A stretch of 64,000 nt of DNA from assembly GCF_036021035.1 (NCBI RefSeq), contig NZ_CP107930.1, forward strand, positions 2,108,001 to 2,172,000. Direction: 5' to 3'. The stretch is from Kineococcus sp. NBC_00420 (lineage in GTDB: Bacteria > Actinomycetota > Actinomycetes > Actinomycetales > Kineococcaceae). Both the position numbers and the translations under genes were made by a program. Under the pieces are notes generated by a model. The model was given only the letters and a program-made list of their open reading frames with translations, was not told the origin of the DNA and did no database searches. Within the stretch, counting starts at the first letter, position 1; every line of letters starts with the position of its first letter. Shown here piece after piece: positions 16,591 through 25,233 of this stretch.

Positions 16591-17300
16591 TCCGCCTGCG
16601 TGCCGTCGTCCTCGACCTGGACGGCACCCTCTTCGACCACCGCGGCGCATCCCGCGCCGCGGTGGCGGACTGGCTCCGCAGTCTGGGCCGCGAACCCGAC
16701 GAGGCGACGCAGTCGGCCTGGTCGCAGATCGAGGAACGCCACCACGCCGACTGGCGGGCCGGTCTGGTCTCGCACGACGAGCACCGCCGTCGCCGCCTCC
16801 GCGACTTCCTCCCGCTGGTGGACTCCCCGGTCGGCGACGACGCCGTCCTGGACGAGCAGTTCCAGCGCGACTACCTCACCCGCTACCGCCGCCACTGGCG
16901 GGCGTTCGACGACGTCGAGGCGGCCCTGGCCGCGATCGGCGCGGCGGGCCTCCGCGTGGGGTTGCTGACCAACGGGATGCCCGAGCAGCAGAACGCGAAG
17001 CTCGAGGTCCTGGGCCTCGCCGGACGGGTCGGGCCGGTCGTCACCGCCGGGGAGCTCGGCCTGGCCAAGCCCCGGCCCGAGGCGTTCCGCGCGATCTGCG
17101 ACCGTCTGGGCGTCGACCCCGCCGCGACCCTGCACGTCGGCGACGACCACCCCGTCGACGTCGTGGGCGCGCGTGCGGCGGGGATGCCCGCGGTGCACCT
17201 GGACCGCCACGACGCGGGTCCGTTCGACGAACCGCACCGGATGCGGTCCCTCGCCGAACTGCCCCGGTTCCTCGGGGCTCAGGTGAGCGGCAGGTCGTAG
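16587..17300 (+). CDS. HAD family hydrolase, probable CTG start
   Basis: A complete HAD phosphatase: motif I VLDLDGTLFD (codons around 16608-16637), motif II LLTNGMP, motif III Lys in LAKPRPEAF and motif IV HVGDDHPVDVVGARAAGM, with a helical cap between I and II. The frame has no ATG, GTG or TTG before motif I; the first such codon (GTG 16662) would delete the nucleophile Asp. The frame is open upstream into the DUF4383 gene without a canonical start. CTG 16587 overlaps the DUF4383 stop as CTGA, mirroring the GTGA overlaps common here, so I place the start there (237 residues); CTG 16596 is also possible. The substrate is an unknown phosphate ester. The 3' end overlaps the convergent GNAT gene by 22 bp. 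Confidence 0.75.
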   Translation: MIRLRAVVLDLDGTLFDHRGASRAAVADWLRSLGREPDEATQSAWSQIEERHHADWRAGLVSHDEHRRRRLRDFLPLVDSPVGDDAVLDEQFQRDYLTRYRRHWRAFDDVEAALAAIGAAGLRVGLLTNGMPEQQNAKLEVLGLAGRVGPVVTAGELGLAKPRPEAFRAICDRLGVDPAATLHVGDDHPVDVVGARAAGMPAVHLDRHDAGPFDEPHRMRSLAELPRFLGAQVSGRS

Positions 17301-18118
17301 TAGTCCTCCGTCGTCACCGGCTCGAACCCGATCGAGGTGTAGAGACCGAGGGCGCGCGGGTTGTCGACGGCGACCTCGAGGCGCACCGACGTCGCCCCGT
17401 CGGCGAAGAACTCCCGACAACTGCGGCGCAGCACGTCGCGGCCGATGCCGCGGCCCTGGGACCGGGGGTCGATCGCGAACCCGTACACGCCGCCGACCGC
17501 GCCGTCCCGGGTGAGGCGGACGGTCCCGACGGGTTCCCCGTCGTGCTCGATGACCAGCGTCCGGGTGGTCCGGAGGCTCTGCAGCAGGTGCCCGGGTTCG
17601 TGCCCGAAGGCGGCGGCCAGCACCTGCGTGAGGACGGGGACGTCGTCGACGGTGGCGGCCCGCAGCGTCGTCGCGGGGTCCTCGACACCTTCCGCCGGGA
17701 CGCGGTCGAGGCGCAGGGCGTGCTCGGAGTGCTCCAGGGCCGCTCCCACGCTCTCGGCGAGGTGGCGGCCCGCCTCGGAGGCGCGCGGCACGATGAGCAG
17801 CGCCTGCTCGGAACCGCGTTCCCGGCACACGTCGATCGCCGCGGCCAGCATCGCCGTCCCGATCCCGCGTCCCCGGGCGCCGGGGTCCACCATCCCGGCG
17901 ATCTCGACCGCCGGGCCGCCGTGGGAGTCGAAGGCCGCGAACCCCACGACGCGGTCCCCCTCGAACCACAGCAGGTCGTTGGTGCGCTCCTCCGAACGGT
18001 GGCGCAGGTCCTCCCACTCGATCTTCAGGCGTCCGCCGTCGTGGGCGACGACACGGCGTTCGAGGTCGGCGACGGCGCGCAGGTCGTCGTCGGAGAGGCG
18101 GGTCCGGGGTTGCAGCAC
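17279..18118 (-). CDS. Tandem GNAT-domain acetyltransferase
   Basis: About 279 residues with two GNAT folds. The first half has DPGARGRGIGTAML (acetyl-CoA pyrophosphate loop, about residues 78-91) and the second half DPRSQGRGIGRDVL (about 217-230), each preceded by a hydrophobic beta strand. The ending LGLYTSIGFEPV is a classical GNAT C terminus. Tandem-GNAT proteins include mycothiol synthase MshD; this one is of similar size, but I see no firm mark of MshD, and many actinobacterial paralogues exist. The start is uncertain: GTG 18118 gives a compact protein, GTG 18145 and TTG 18154 are alternatives. It is divergent from the methyltransferase gene. Confidence 0.82.
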   Translation of the reverse strand: MLQPRTRLSDDDLRAVADLERRVVAHDGGRLKIEWEDLRHRSEERTNDLLWFEGDRVVGFAAFDSHGGPAVEIAGMVDPGARGRGIGTAMLAAAIDVCRERGSEQALLIVPRASEAGRHLAESVGAALEHSEHALRLDRVPAEGVEDPATTLRAATVDDVPVLTQVLAAAFGHEPGHLLQSLRTTRTLVIEHDGEPVGTVRLTRDGAVGGVYGFAIDPRSQGRGIGRDVLRRSCREFFADGATSVRLEVAVDNPRALGLYTSIGFEPVTTEDYYDLPLT

Positions 18119-18202
18119 ACCCCCATCCGACCGGTTCCGCCGCACGGCGGTCAACCGGGAATCCGCTGGTCACCGCCCCCCGGTCCGGGCCAGGGTGGTC
18201 GC

Positions 18203-19009
18203 GTGGACGACGAGATCACCGCGTACTACGACCGCGGACGGGAACGGGGCCGGCTGACGTCGGGCGCGGGACGCCTGGAGTTCTGGCGCACCACGGAACT
18301 GCTGGGCCGCTGGCTGCCCGCGGCGCCGGCGACGGTCCTGGACGTGGGCGGGGCCGCGGGCGTCCACGCCTTCCCCCTCGCGGAGCGGGGCTACGCGGTG
18401 CACCTGCTCGACCCGGTCGAACTACACGTGGCACAGGCCCGGGCGGTGGAGACCCCCGCGCCGCTGGCCTCCGTGCTGCGTGGGGATGCGCGCGCCCTGC
18501 CCTTCCCCGACGGCAGCGCCGACGCCGTTCTGCTGCTCGGGCCGCTGTACCACCTGGTCGAGGCCGCGGATCGCGCGCTCGCCCTGCGGGAGGCGTTCCG
18601 GGTGCTGCGCCCCGGCGGGGTCGTGGTCGCGGCGGCCATCAGCCGCTGGGGTTCCGCGCTGGACGGCGTGCTCCGCGGCTGGATCGCGGACGAGCAGTTC
18701 GCGGCGGTGGTCGAGGAGGACCTGCGGACCGGTCGGCACCGCAACGACTCCCGCCGCGAACGGTGGTTCACGACCGCCTACTTCCACCGTCCCGAGGAAC
18801 TCGCGGCGGAACTGTCGACCGCGGGTTTCACGGTCGACGGTCCCGTCGCGGTCGAGGGGTTGGCCGGTCTGGCCGACGCCCACCTCGGGGAACTCCTCGA
18901 CGACCCGGTCAGCCGCGAACGCCTGCTCGGCCTCGTCCGCGCGACCGAACGCGAACCCGCGCTGCTCGGGGTCGCGGGGCACCTGCTGGCGCGGGGATCC
19001 CGGCCGTGA
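18203..19009 (+). CDS. Class I SAM-dependent methyltransferase
   Basis: A 268-residue methyltransferase of the Methyltransf_11 type. Motif I is TVLDVGGAAGVHAFPLA, the acidic strand-2 end is HLLDPVELHV, motif II-III region reads GDARALPFPDGSADAVLLLGPLYHL and post-motif is AFRVLRPGGVVV. The loop GPLYHL and an insert with DLRTGRHRN are also seen in small-molecule methyltransferases of actinobacteria. The start GTG 18203 gives the usual N terminus ending ITAYYDRGRE. Substrate unknown. Its last 101 bp overlap, antisense, the end of the convergent MFS gene. Confidence 0.85.
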   Translation: MDDEITAYYDRGRERGRLTSGAGRLEFWRTTELLGRWLPAAPATVLDVGGAAGVHAFPLAERGYAVHLLDPVELHVAQARAVETPAPLASVLRGDARALPFPDGSADAVLLLGPLYHLVEAADRALALREAFRVLRPGGVVVAAAISRWGSALDGVLRGWIADEQFAAVVEEDLRTGRHRNDSRRERWFTTAYFHRPEELAAELSTAGFTVDGPVAVEGLAGLADAHLGELLDDPVSRERLLGLVRATEREPALLGVAGHLLARGSRP

Positions 19010-20543
19010 CCTCGGGGGTCCCGGCGGGCGTCCCCGTCGCGGAGCGCAGACTCGTCTCGCGGAAGAAGAACGCGATGACCAGGGCCAGCACGGCGAACGG
19101 GGTCGCGGCGAGGAACACGTCCGCCACGCCGGCGCCGTAGGCCGCCGCGACGATCCCGCGGACGGGTTCGGGCAGGGTGTGGACGTTCGGGACGCCACCC
19201 CCGCCGAGGGCGGAGGCCTCGATCCCCGCGGAGCGCAGGCCGGTCATCAGATGGGTTCCGACCCGGTGCGCGAGAACGGCTCCGAGCGCGGAGACGCCGA
19301 TCGCGCCACCCAGGGTGCGGGTGAAGGCGATGAACGAACTCGCCGCCCCGAGGTCCTCCCGGGCCACGACGTTCTGCACGGCCAGGACGAGGTTCTGCAT
19401 CATCATCCCGACGCCGGCGCCGAGGAGGAACATCGGGACCGCGACGAGGACGTAGGCGGTGTCCGCCGCGATGGTCGTCATCAGCGCGAGACCGGCGCTG
19501 AGCAGGACCCCACCGGCGACGATCCAGCCCTTCCAGCGTCCGGTGCGGGTGATGGACCGGCCGGCGACCGTCGAGGCCAGGGTGAGACCGAGGATCATCG
19601 GCAGGGTGGAGAGGCCGGCCGTCGTCGGCGACTGCAGCCGGGCGGACTGGAAGTACTGCGACAGGAACACCGTGCCGCCGAACATCGCGATGCCGACGAA
19701 CAAGCTCGCCACGGCGGAGAGCACGACGGTGGGGTCGCGGAAGAACCGCAGCGGGATGATCGGCTCGACCGCGCGGGACTCCACGAGGACGGTCAGGCCG
19801 AGCAGGACGATCCCACCGCCGACGAGGGCGGCGGTCTGCCAGGAGGCCCAGTCGAACTGCTGACCGGCCAGCGAGACCCAGACGAGCAGGGCCGACACCC
19901 CACCGGCCAGCAGCAGCGCCCCGGCGTAGTCGATGTGGACCTCGCGCTTCACGGTGGGCAGGTCGAGGGTGCGACCGAGGACGAAGAACGCGAGCACGGC
20001 GAACGGGACCCCGACGAAGAAGCACCAGTGCCAGGACAGGTGCTCGGTGAGGGCGCCCCCGACGAGCGGGCCTCCCACGGTGCCCAGCGCGAACGTCGCC
20101 CCGAGGTAGCCGGAGTAACGACCGCGTTCGCGCGGCGCGATCATCGAGGCCATGATCACCTGCGCCAGCGCGGTGAGACCGCCGGCGCCCAGCCCCTGGA
20201 CGACCCGCATGGCGATGAGCATCCCCATGCTCTGCGACAACCCCGCGACCGCCGAGGCCACCACGAAGAGGACCAGCGCGGACTGCACCAGGACCTTCTT
20301 GTCGAAGAGGTCGGAGAGCTTCCCCCACACGGGGGTGGAGATCGTCGTCGCGAGCAGCGAGGCGACCACGACCCAGGTGTACCCGGACTCGCTGCCGTGG
20401 AGGTCGGCCACGATGGTGGGCAGGGCGTTGGAGACGACCGTGGAGGAGAGGATCGCGACGAACATGCCGAGCAGGAGGCCGGAGAGGGCCTCCATGATCT
20501 GGCGGTGCGTCATGGGCGCCGGAGGAGCGGATGGTTGCTGCAC
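18909..20543 (-). CDS. MFS multidrug exporter, DHA2 type, with Arg-rich tail
   Basis: A 544-residue protein with about 14 membrane segments. Marks are AILSSTVVSNALPTIVADL (helix 1), GKLSDLFDKK (motif A), RVVQGLGAGGLTALAQVIM (helix 4) and GTVGGPLVGG (motif C). The start GTG 20543 follows AAGG; ATG 20513 is an alternative without a clear ribosome site. The C-terminal 33 residues are Pro/Arg/Gly-rich and are read antisense to the methyltransferase 3' end, so the tail may be a recent extension after loss of an earlier stop. It would export amphipathic drugs or metabolites. No regulator gene is adjacent. Confidence 0.88.
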   Translation of the reverse strand: MQQPSAPPAPMTHRQIMEALSGLLLGMFVAILSSTVVSNALPTIVADLHGSESGYTWVVVASLLATTISTPVWGKLSDLFDKKVLVQSALVLFVVASAVAGLSQSMGMLIAMRVVQGLGAGGLTALAQVIMASMIAPRERGRYSGYLGATFALGTVGGPLVGGALTEHLSWHWCFFVGVPFAVLAFFVLGRTLDLPTVKREVHIDYAGALLLAGGVSALLVWVSLAGQQFDWASWQTAALVGGGIVLLGLTVLVESRAVEPIIPLRFFRDPTVVLSAVASLFVGIAMFGGTVFLSQYFQSARLQSPTTAGLSTLPMILGLTLASTVAGRSITRTGRWKGWIVAGGVLLSAGLALMTTIAADTAYVLVAVPMFLLGAGVGMMMQNLVLAVQNVVAREDLGAASSFIAFTRTLGGAIGVSALGAVLAHRVGTHLMTGLRSAGIEASALGGGGVPNVHTLPEPVRGIVAAAYGAGVADVFLAATPFAVLALVIAFFFRETSLRSATGTPAGTPEVTAGIPAPAGAPRPRAARVRVRSRGRGRAGVRG

Positions 20544-20647
20544 ACACCTTGTTTCGGTTCGTCCCGGCAACCGCTTGAGACCTCCGTCCGGGTGACGCCC
20601 GGAAGTCGGTCGCCGCGGCGGCGACCCCGTCACTACCATCGGAGGTG

Positions 20648-21334
20648 ATGGACACCGAACCCCCCGTGCTGTCCCGCCGCGGCGAGACGATCACCCTGGA
20701 CCCCGACACCGCGGGTGACGTCCACCGGCACAGCGCCTTCAGCGTCTGGGACGACGTCGACGGGGTTCCCGCGGGCGTCGACCCCGGCACCCAGCTGCAC
20801 GCGGGCAGCGAGCCCGTCCCGGTGCGCCGCAGCGACCTCGACGACGTCGCCCGCGCCGAGACCGAGGCCCTCGTCTCCCTGGGCGGCGCGGTGGACCAGG
20901 CGTGCCTCACCCACCTGCTCTCCCTGGTGGCCGTCGAGGACGTCAGCGCGGACGCGCTGGCCGGGTGGCTGGTCGCGGCGACGGCGTCCGTGACCGAGGC
21001 GGTCGCCCCGACCTGCACCCCCAACGCCTACCTCGACACGCTGCTGCGGCGCCACGCCCGCCTCGGCGCCAGCGGTGGTGGTCTGGCCCGGCGCCGCTTC
21101 GTCGACGCCGAGTGGTGCGAGGCGGACGTGCTGCTCATGAGCCGCCGCGAGACGCCGTTGCACGCCGTGGTCGCGGAGGAGCACCTCGCCGCCCTGCGCG
21201 GCTACCTCGAGGTCACCCTGACCTCGATCGACTTCGGTCCGGAGGAGTTCCTGCAGGCCCGGGCCGTCTTCAGCTACTCCCCGCGGATCAGCCTGCACCC
21301 GGGCGCGATCCGGATCGCGCGCGTGCAGGTCTGA
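20648..21334 (+). CDS. Hypothetical protein, unknown family
   Basis: About 228 residues, acidic, soluble, with no signal peptide or membrane segment. A predicted helical middle region (LTHLLSLVAVEDVSADALAG, short stretches thereof) and a C-terminal part with EEHLAALRGYLEV and RIARVQV strands are all I can describe; no catalytic motif is visible. GGAGG lies only two bases before ATG 20648 (GTG 20645 overlaps it), so the start is not well supported, though codon use is normal for the window. It is divergent from the DHA2 exporter and ends four bases before the convergent LigD polymerase gene. Confidence 0.6.
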   Translation: MDTEPPVLSRRGETITLDPDTAGDVHRHSAFSVWDDVDGVPAGVDPGTQLHAGSEPVPVRRSDLDDVARAETEALVSLGGAVDQACLTHLLSLVAVEDVSADALAGWLVAATASVTEAVAPTCTPNAYLDTLLRRHARLGASGGGLARRRFVDAEWCEADVLLMSRRETPLHAVVAEEHLAALRGYLEVTLTSIDFGPEEFLQARAVFSYSPRISLHPGAIRIARVQV

Positions 21335-21338
21335 GGGT

Positions 21339-22277
21339 TCACGAGGTCGGGACGCGCGGTCCGGGCTCGGCGTCCGGACCGAGGTGGGCGAGCAGGTCAC
21401 CGTCGCCGAGGTAGCGCGCCGCGACCTCGTCCAGGCTCACCTGCCGCAACGACCCCGGGTCGGCGAGTTCCGCCCACGTGCGGGGTGCGGCCGCGCAGGG
21501 TCGTTCGCGCCCCCGCGGGGAGTACGGGGCGATCGTGGTCTTGGCGGAGTTGTTCTGGCTCCAGTCCAGCAGGACCCTGCCGCCGCGCAGCACCTTGGTC
21601 ATGCGCGAGACGACGAGTTCCGGCCGGTCCCGTTCCATCTCCCGGGCCAGCCGGTGGGCGTAGGAGCGCAGGACGTCGGCGTCCTGGGTCCCCGAGACCT
21701 TCGCGTACAGCTGCATCCCCTTCGACCCGGAGGTCACGGGGTGGCACTCCAGCCCGTCGGCGTCGAGGCGTTCGCGGACGGCGAGCGCCACCTCGGCGCA
21801 CTCCGCCAGCCCCGTCCCCTCCCCCGGGTCGAGGTCGATGACGAGGCGGTCGGGGTGGTGCACCCCGCCGCGCGGCCCGACGCGCCACTGCGGGACGTGC
21901 AGTTCGAGGGCGGCGAGGTTCACCAGCCACACCAGCCCGGCGAGGTCGTCGATCAACGGGTAGCGGACGCGTTCGCGGTCCTTGGTGCTGCCGGGGGCGT
22001 CGAGTTCCACCGTTCGCACCCAGTCCGGCAGACCGCGCGGGACGTTCTTCTCGAAGAACGAGTTCTTCCCGACCCCGTCCGGCCAGCGCTTCCGGGTCAG
22101 CGGCCGGTCGGCGAGCTGCGCCAGCAGGGCCGGGGCCACGGAACTCACGTAGGTGAGGAGCTCGGCCTTGGTCGTCCCCGTGGAGGGGTAGAGGACCTTC
22201 TCCAACCTCCGCAGCCGGAGGTGGCGTCCCTCGACGTCGACGACGGTCTCGTCGTGCCCCCCGGAGGTGCCCGTCAC
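21339..22277 (-). CDS. ligD: LigD-type DNA polymerase/primase domain protein
   Basis: A 312-residue stand-alone PolDom (AEP superfamily), the gap-filling polymerase of bacterial end joining. It has RLEKVLYPSTGTTKAELL at the start, KNVPRGLPDWV, the catalytic VIDLDPGEG (Asp pair), SGSKGMQLYAK and VLLDWSQNN, the standard order. The second position where most members have His (SGSKGxHxY) is Gln here. The start GTG 22277 overlaps the ligase stop by 4 bp. No phosphoesterase or ligase domain is attached, so LigD is split into separate polypeptides. It should act with the ligase and the Ku protein encoded 5.4 kb away. Confidence 0.92.
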   Translation of the reverse strand: MTGTSGGHDETVVDVEGRHLRLRRLEKVLYPSTGTTKAELLTYVSSVAPALLAQLADRPLTRKRWPDGVGKNSFFEKNVPRGLPDWVRTVELDAPGSTKDRERVRYPLIDDLAGLVWLVNLAALELHVPQWRVGPRGGVHHPDRLVIDLDPGEGTGLAECAEVALAVRERLDADGLECHPVTSGSKGMQLYAKVSGTQDADVLRSYAHRLAREMERDRPELVVSRMTKVLRGGRVLLDWSQNNSAKTTIAPYSPRGRERPCAAAPRTWAELADPGSLRQVSLDEVAARYLGDGDLLAHLGPDAEPGPRVPTS

Positions 22278-23218
22278 CGTTCCTCCCGGACGTCGGAGGG
22301 TTCGAGGTCGCTGCGCACCCCGCGCAGGGTGGGCTGGCGCAGCCTCCCGCCGGTGGTCGCCCCGAGGTGGCGCACCTCGACGACGACGACGGGCGCGGTG
22401 AAGTGTGCGCCCGCGGAATCGGGACGCGGGACGTCGACGACGGGTCGCGGGAGCTCGTGCCCGGCGAGTGCCTCCCGCAGCTCCTCCTCCATCCCCGCCC
22501 CGAGTCCGCTGCCGGCCCGCCCGACGTAGCGGAGCGCCCCGTCGGCCCCGGGGACGGCGAGGAGCAGACCGCCCATCCGGGAACCCGCCCCCTCGACGGG
22601 TCGCCACCCGACGACGAGGCAGGCCTGGTGCCGGCGGTGGGCGTGCTTCACCCAGTCGGGACTGCGTCGCCCCGGCTGGTAGGGGGAGGTCCGGCGCTTC
22701 GCGACGATCCCCTCCAGTCCCTGTTCCCGGGTCGCGGTCAGCAGCGAGGCCGCGTCGGGGTAGACGGGCGACACCTGCCACGCGCTGCCGGAGGGTTGCA
22801 GCCGGTCGAGGGACTCGCGCCGTTCCTGCCACGGGCGGTCGAGGAGTTCGACGCCGTACAGCCGCAGGACGTCGAAGGCCATGAGCGTCACCGGGGTGCG
22901 CCGGGCGGCGATCGTCGCCGACCGCGCGTCGCGGACGTGCATCCGGTCGGCGAGCGCCGAGAACGAGGGCAGACCGTCCTCGAGGGCGACGACCTCACCG
23001 TCGAGGTGGACGTCGGCGTGCGCCTCGGCGAGCGCGGTGAGTTCGGGGAAGGTGGCCGAGACGTCGCGGCCGGTGCGCGAGCGCAGCAGGACGCTCCCCT
23101 CGTGGACGTCGGCGAGGATCCGCATGCCGTCCCACTTCACCTCGTAGGCCCAGCGGTCGGCGTCGGTGGGCACGCGCGAGGCCGCGGCCGCGGTCGCGAG
23201 CATGGGCAACACGGTCAC
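22274..23218 (-). CDS. ATP-dependent DNA ligase, LigD ligase-domain type
   Basis: A 314-residue ligase with an adenylation domain and OB domain. Motif I EVKWDGMR near residue 29 holds the Lys that takes AMP, motif III is AFDVL, motif IV GLEGIVAKRR and motif V region SPDWVKHAHRRH; the OB part ends with VVEVRHLGATTGGRLRQPTL, as in LigD and LigC. It seals nicks after end joining. I prefer GTG 23218; GTG 23212 and a longer frame to 23248 are possible, and no strong ribosome site decides. It is translated first, coupled to the polymerase gene. A DtxR-like box lies further upstream but serves the divergent gene. Confidence 0.9.
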   Translation of the reverse strand: MTVLPMLATAAAASRVPTDADRWAYEVKWDGMRILADVHEGSVLLRSRTGRDVSATFPELTALAEAHADVHLDGEVVALEDGLPSFSALADRMHVRDARSATIAARRTPVTLMAFDVLRLYGVELLDRPWQERRESLDRLQPSGSAWQVSPVYPDAASLLTATREQGLEGIVAKRRTSPYQPGRRSPDWVKHAHRRHQACLVVGWRPVEGAGSRMGGLLLAVPGADGALRYVGRAGSGLGAGMEEELREALAGHELPRPVVDVPRPDSAGAHFTAPVVVVEVRHLGATTGGRLRQPTLRGVRSDLEPSDVREER

Positions 23219-23285
23219 ACTCTGTCGCCGACCGGCGACCGGGGCCACCGGACCCGGCGACCGCTCGTAGCGGGGCGCCCCGATT

Positions 23286-23304
23286 GTTGGTTAGCCTGTC
23301 CTCA
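23286..23304 (+). promoter_or_regulatory. Putative DtxR/IdeR iron box
   Basis: This 19-mer, with GGTTAG and CCT(N)TCCT cores, matches the iron-box consensus TTAGGTTAGGCTAACCTAA at 13 positions. It lies 23-41 bp upstream of the ATG of the first siderophore-interacting protein, a normal operator position for iron repression. Confidence 0.55.
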
Positions 23305-23326
23305 CACGACGTGGGGAGTTCGAGGG

Positions 23327-24304
23327 ATGAGCACGGTGACCGACACGGCCGAACGGACGACGCAGACCCAGCTGAGGCGGGCGTCGTACGCGCTGTTCCG
23401 CGTCCGGGTCTCGCGCGTCGAGCGCCTCGGGGAGAGCTTCGTGCGCCTCACCATGACCTCGCCCGACCTCGGGGACTTCGGCGCCGGCGGGTACGACCAG
23501 CGCTTCAAGGTGCTGCTGCTGAAGCAGCCGTTCGAGGCCTACGACCTCCCGGCCGAGGACTGGTACACGTGGTGGCGCGGGCTCGACGACGACGTGCGCC
23601 CGGTGATGCGGACCTACACCGTGCGCGCGTACCGCCCCGCGAGCGCCGACGCGCAGGCCGAGATCGACGTCGACTTCGTGCTGCACGGCGCGCGGGACGG
23701 GCACGCCGGGCCGGCGTCGGCGTGGGCCGCGGCCGCCACGGTCGGCAGCGAGGTCGTCCTCGTCGGGCCGAGCAGTCCCGGGACCGGGCGCATGTGGGGA
23801 GTGGAGTGGGCCCCGCCCGCCGAGGCCCGCACGCTGCTGCTGGCCGGGGACGAGACGGCTGTTCCCGCGGTCTCGGCGATCCTGGAACGACTGCCCGTGG
23901 GCGTGAAGGCGACGGTGGTGCTCGAGGTGCCGCGCGGGGGCGACCTGCTGGACCTGCGCTCCCCCGCCGACCTCACCGTCGAGTGGCTGCCGCGCAACGG
24001 TTCCCACGCCGTGGGCGAACTGCTGCAGGCCCGGGTCGAGGCGCTCGCGTCGGCGTTGGTCGACGAGGCGTCGCGGGCGAGCGCGGAGGACTTCACCGAG
24101 GTCGGGCTCGAGGGGGACGACATCCTCTGGGACGTGCCCGAGAACGCCGAGGCCGTGGGCCCGGAGTGCCTCTACGCGTGGTTGGCTGGAGAGGCGGGCG
24201 TGGTCCGGACGTTGCGACGTCACCTCGTCCGCGACGTGGGGGTGCCGCGGACCTCCGTGGCCTTCATGGGCTACTGGCGCGAGGGTCGCGCCGAGTCGGA
24301 CTGA
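23327..24304 (+). CDS. Siderophore-interacting protein (ferric-siderophore reductase), copy 1
   Basis: A 325-residue FAD-dependent reductase of the SIP/ViuB family. The FAD domain has VMRTYTVRAYRP (the RxYT signature) and DFVLHG with GPASAWAA; the NAD(P)H domain has LLLAGDETAVPAVSAILERLP and the C terminus FMGYWREGRAE. It releases iron from imported siderophores by reducing Fe3+ in the cytoplasm. ATG 23327 follows GAGGG closely. A DtxR/IdeR-like box is directly upstream. The related gene 24320 follows on the same strand, probably one operon. It is divergent from the LigD ligase. Confidence 0.93.
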   Translation: MSTVTDTAERTTQTQLRRASYALFRVRVSRVERLGESFVRLTMTSPDLGDFGAGGYDQRFKVLLLKQPFEAYDLPAEDWYTWWRGLDDDVRPVMRTYTVRAYRPASADAQAEIDVDFVLHGARDGHAGPASAWAAAATVGSEVVLVGPSSPGTGRMWGVEWAPPAEARTLLLAGDETAVPAVSAILERLPVGVKATVVLEVPRGGDLLDLRSPADLTVEWLPRNGSHAVGELLQARVEALASALVDEASRASAEDFTEVGLEGDDILWDVPENAEAVGPECLYAWLAGEAGVVRTLRRHLVRDVGVPRTSVAFMGYWREGRAESD

Positions 24305-24319
24305 CCGGTGGGAGACGAC

Positions 24320-25162
24320 GTGCGCAACCCCTTCAGGCGCGAGAAGACCGGTGGCCGCGGGCAGCGGCTGGCCGTGGTCCAGCGCACCGAGCAGCTGGCC
24401 CCGCACATGGTGCGGGTCGTCTTCGGTGGCGAGGACCTCTCCGACTTCACCGTCGAGCACGCCGATTCCTACGTGAAGCTGCTCTTCCCGGTCGAGGGCG
24501 TCGGCTACGACGAACCGTTCGACGTCGCGAGGATCCGCGAGGAGCGACCCCGGACCGAGTGGCCCGTGCAGCGGACGTACTCGGTCCGCTCCGTCGTGGA
24601 CGGCGAGGTGACCATCGACTTCGTCGTGCACGGGGACGAGGGGTTCGCCGGGCCGTGGGCGGCGCGGGCGCGGCCGGGCGACGAGTTGTGGATCACGGGT
24701 CCGGGCGGGGCGTACACCCCGTCGGAGGGTTCGGCGTGGCACCTGCTGATCGGCGACGCGAGCGCGCTGCCTGCCATCTCCGCCGCGCTGGAACGGGTTC
24801 CCGCCGGCGCCACCGCGGTGGCCGTCGTCGAGGTGCCCGGCCCCGCGGAGGAGCTGGAGCTGACCTCGCCGGGGGACCTGCGGCTGCACTGGGTGCACCG
24901 GGAGGAACCCGACCCGGAGGCCCTCGTCGCGTTCCTGGGTTCCCTCGACCTGCCGACCGGTGTGCCGCAGGCGTTCCTGCACGGGGAGGCCGACAGCGTG
25001 CGCGCCGTCCGCCGTTGGGCCCGCGCCGACCTCGGGGTCACCCGGGAACTGCTGTCGGCGTCCGGCTACTGGCGACGCGGGCGCACCGAGGAGGGCTGGC
25101 GCTCCGAGAAGCGCGACTGGGCCGCCGCGGCCGACTCCGACGACGCGACCGCCGGGGTCTGA
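24320..25162 (+). CDS. Siderophore-interacting protein, copy 2
   Basis: A second SIP-family FAD reductase, 280 residues, more diverged. Marks: VQRTYSVRSV (RxYS), IDFVVHGDEGFAGPWA, LLIGDASALPAISAALERVP and the ending SASGYWRRGRTEEGW. GTG 24320 is preferred because GTGGGAG ends five bases before it; GTG 24308 has no such site. It begins 15 bp after copy 1 and is probably co-transcribed and iron-controlled with it. Two non-identical reductases suggest different siderophore or cofactor preference, which cannot be told from sequence. Confidence 0.92.
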   Translation: MRNPFRREKTGGRGQRLAVVQRTEQLAPHMVRVVFGGEDLSDFTVEHADSYVKLLFPVEGVGYDEPFDVARIREERPRTEWPVQRTYSVRSVVDGEVTIDFVVHGDEGFAGPWAARARPGDELWITGPGGAYTPSEGSAWHLLIGDASALPAISAALERVPAGATAVAVVEVPGPAEELELTSPGDLRLHWVHREEPDPEALVAFLGSLDLPTGVPQAFLHGEADSVRAVRRWARADLGVTRELLSASGYWRRGRTEEGWRSEKRDWAAAADSDDATAGV

Positions 25163-25233
25163 CGCCCGCTGCCGGGCTGCTCGGGCACCGCAGGCGTCCC
25201 TCGCGGTGATCGGGCTCCGGCGGTCGAGGGCCG

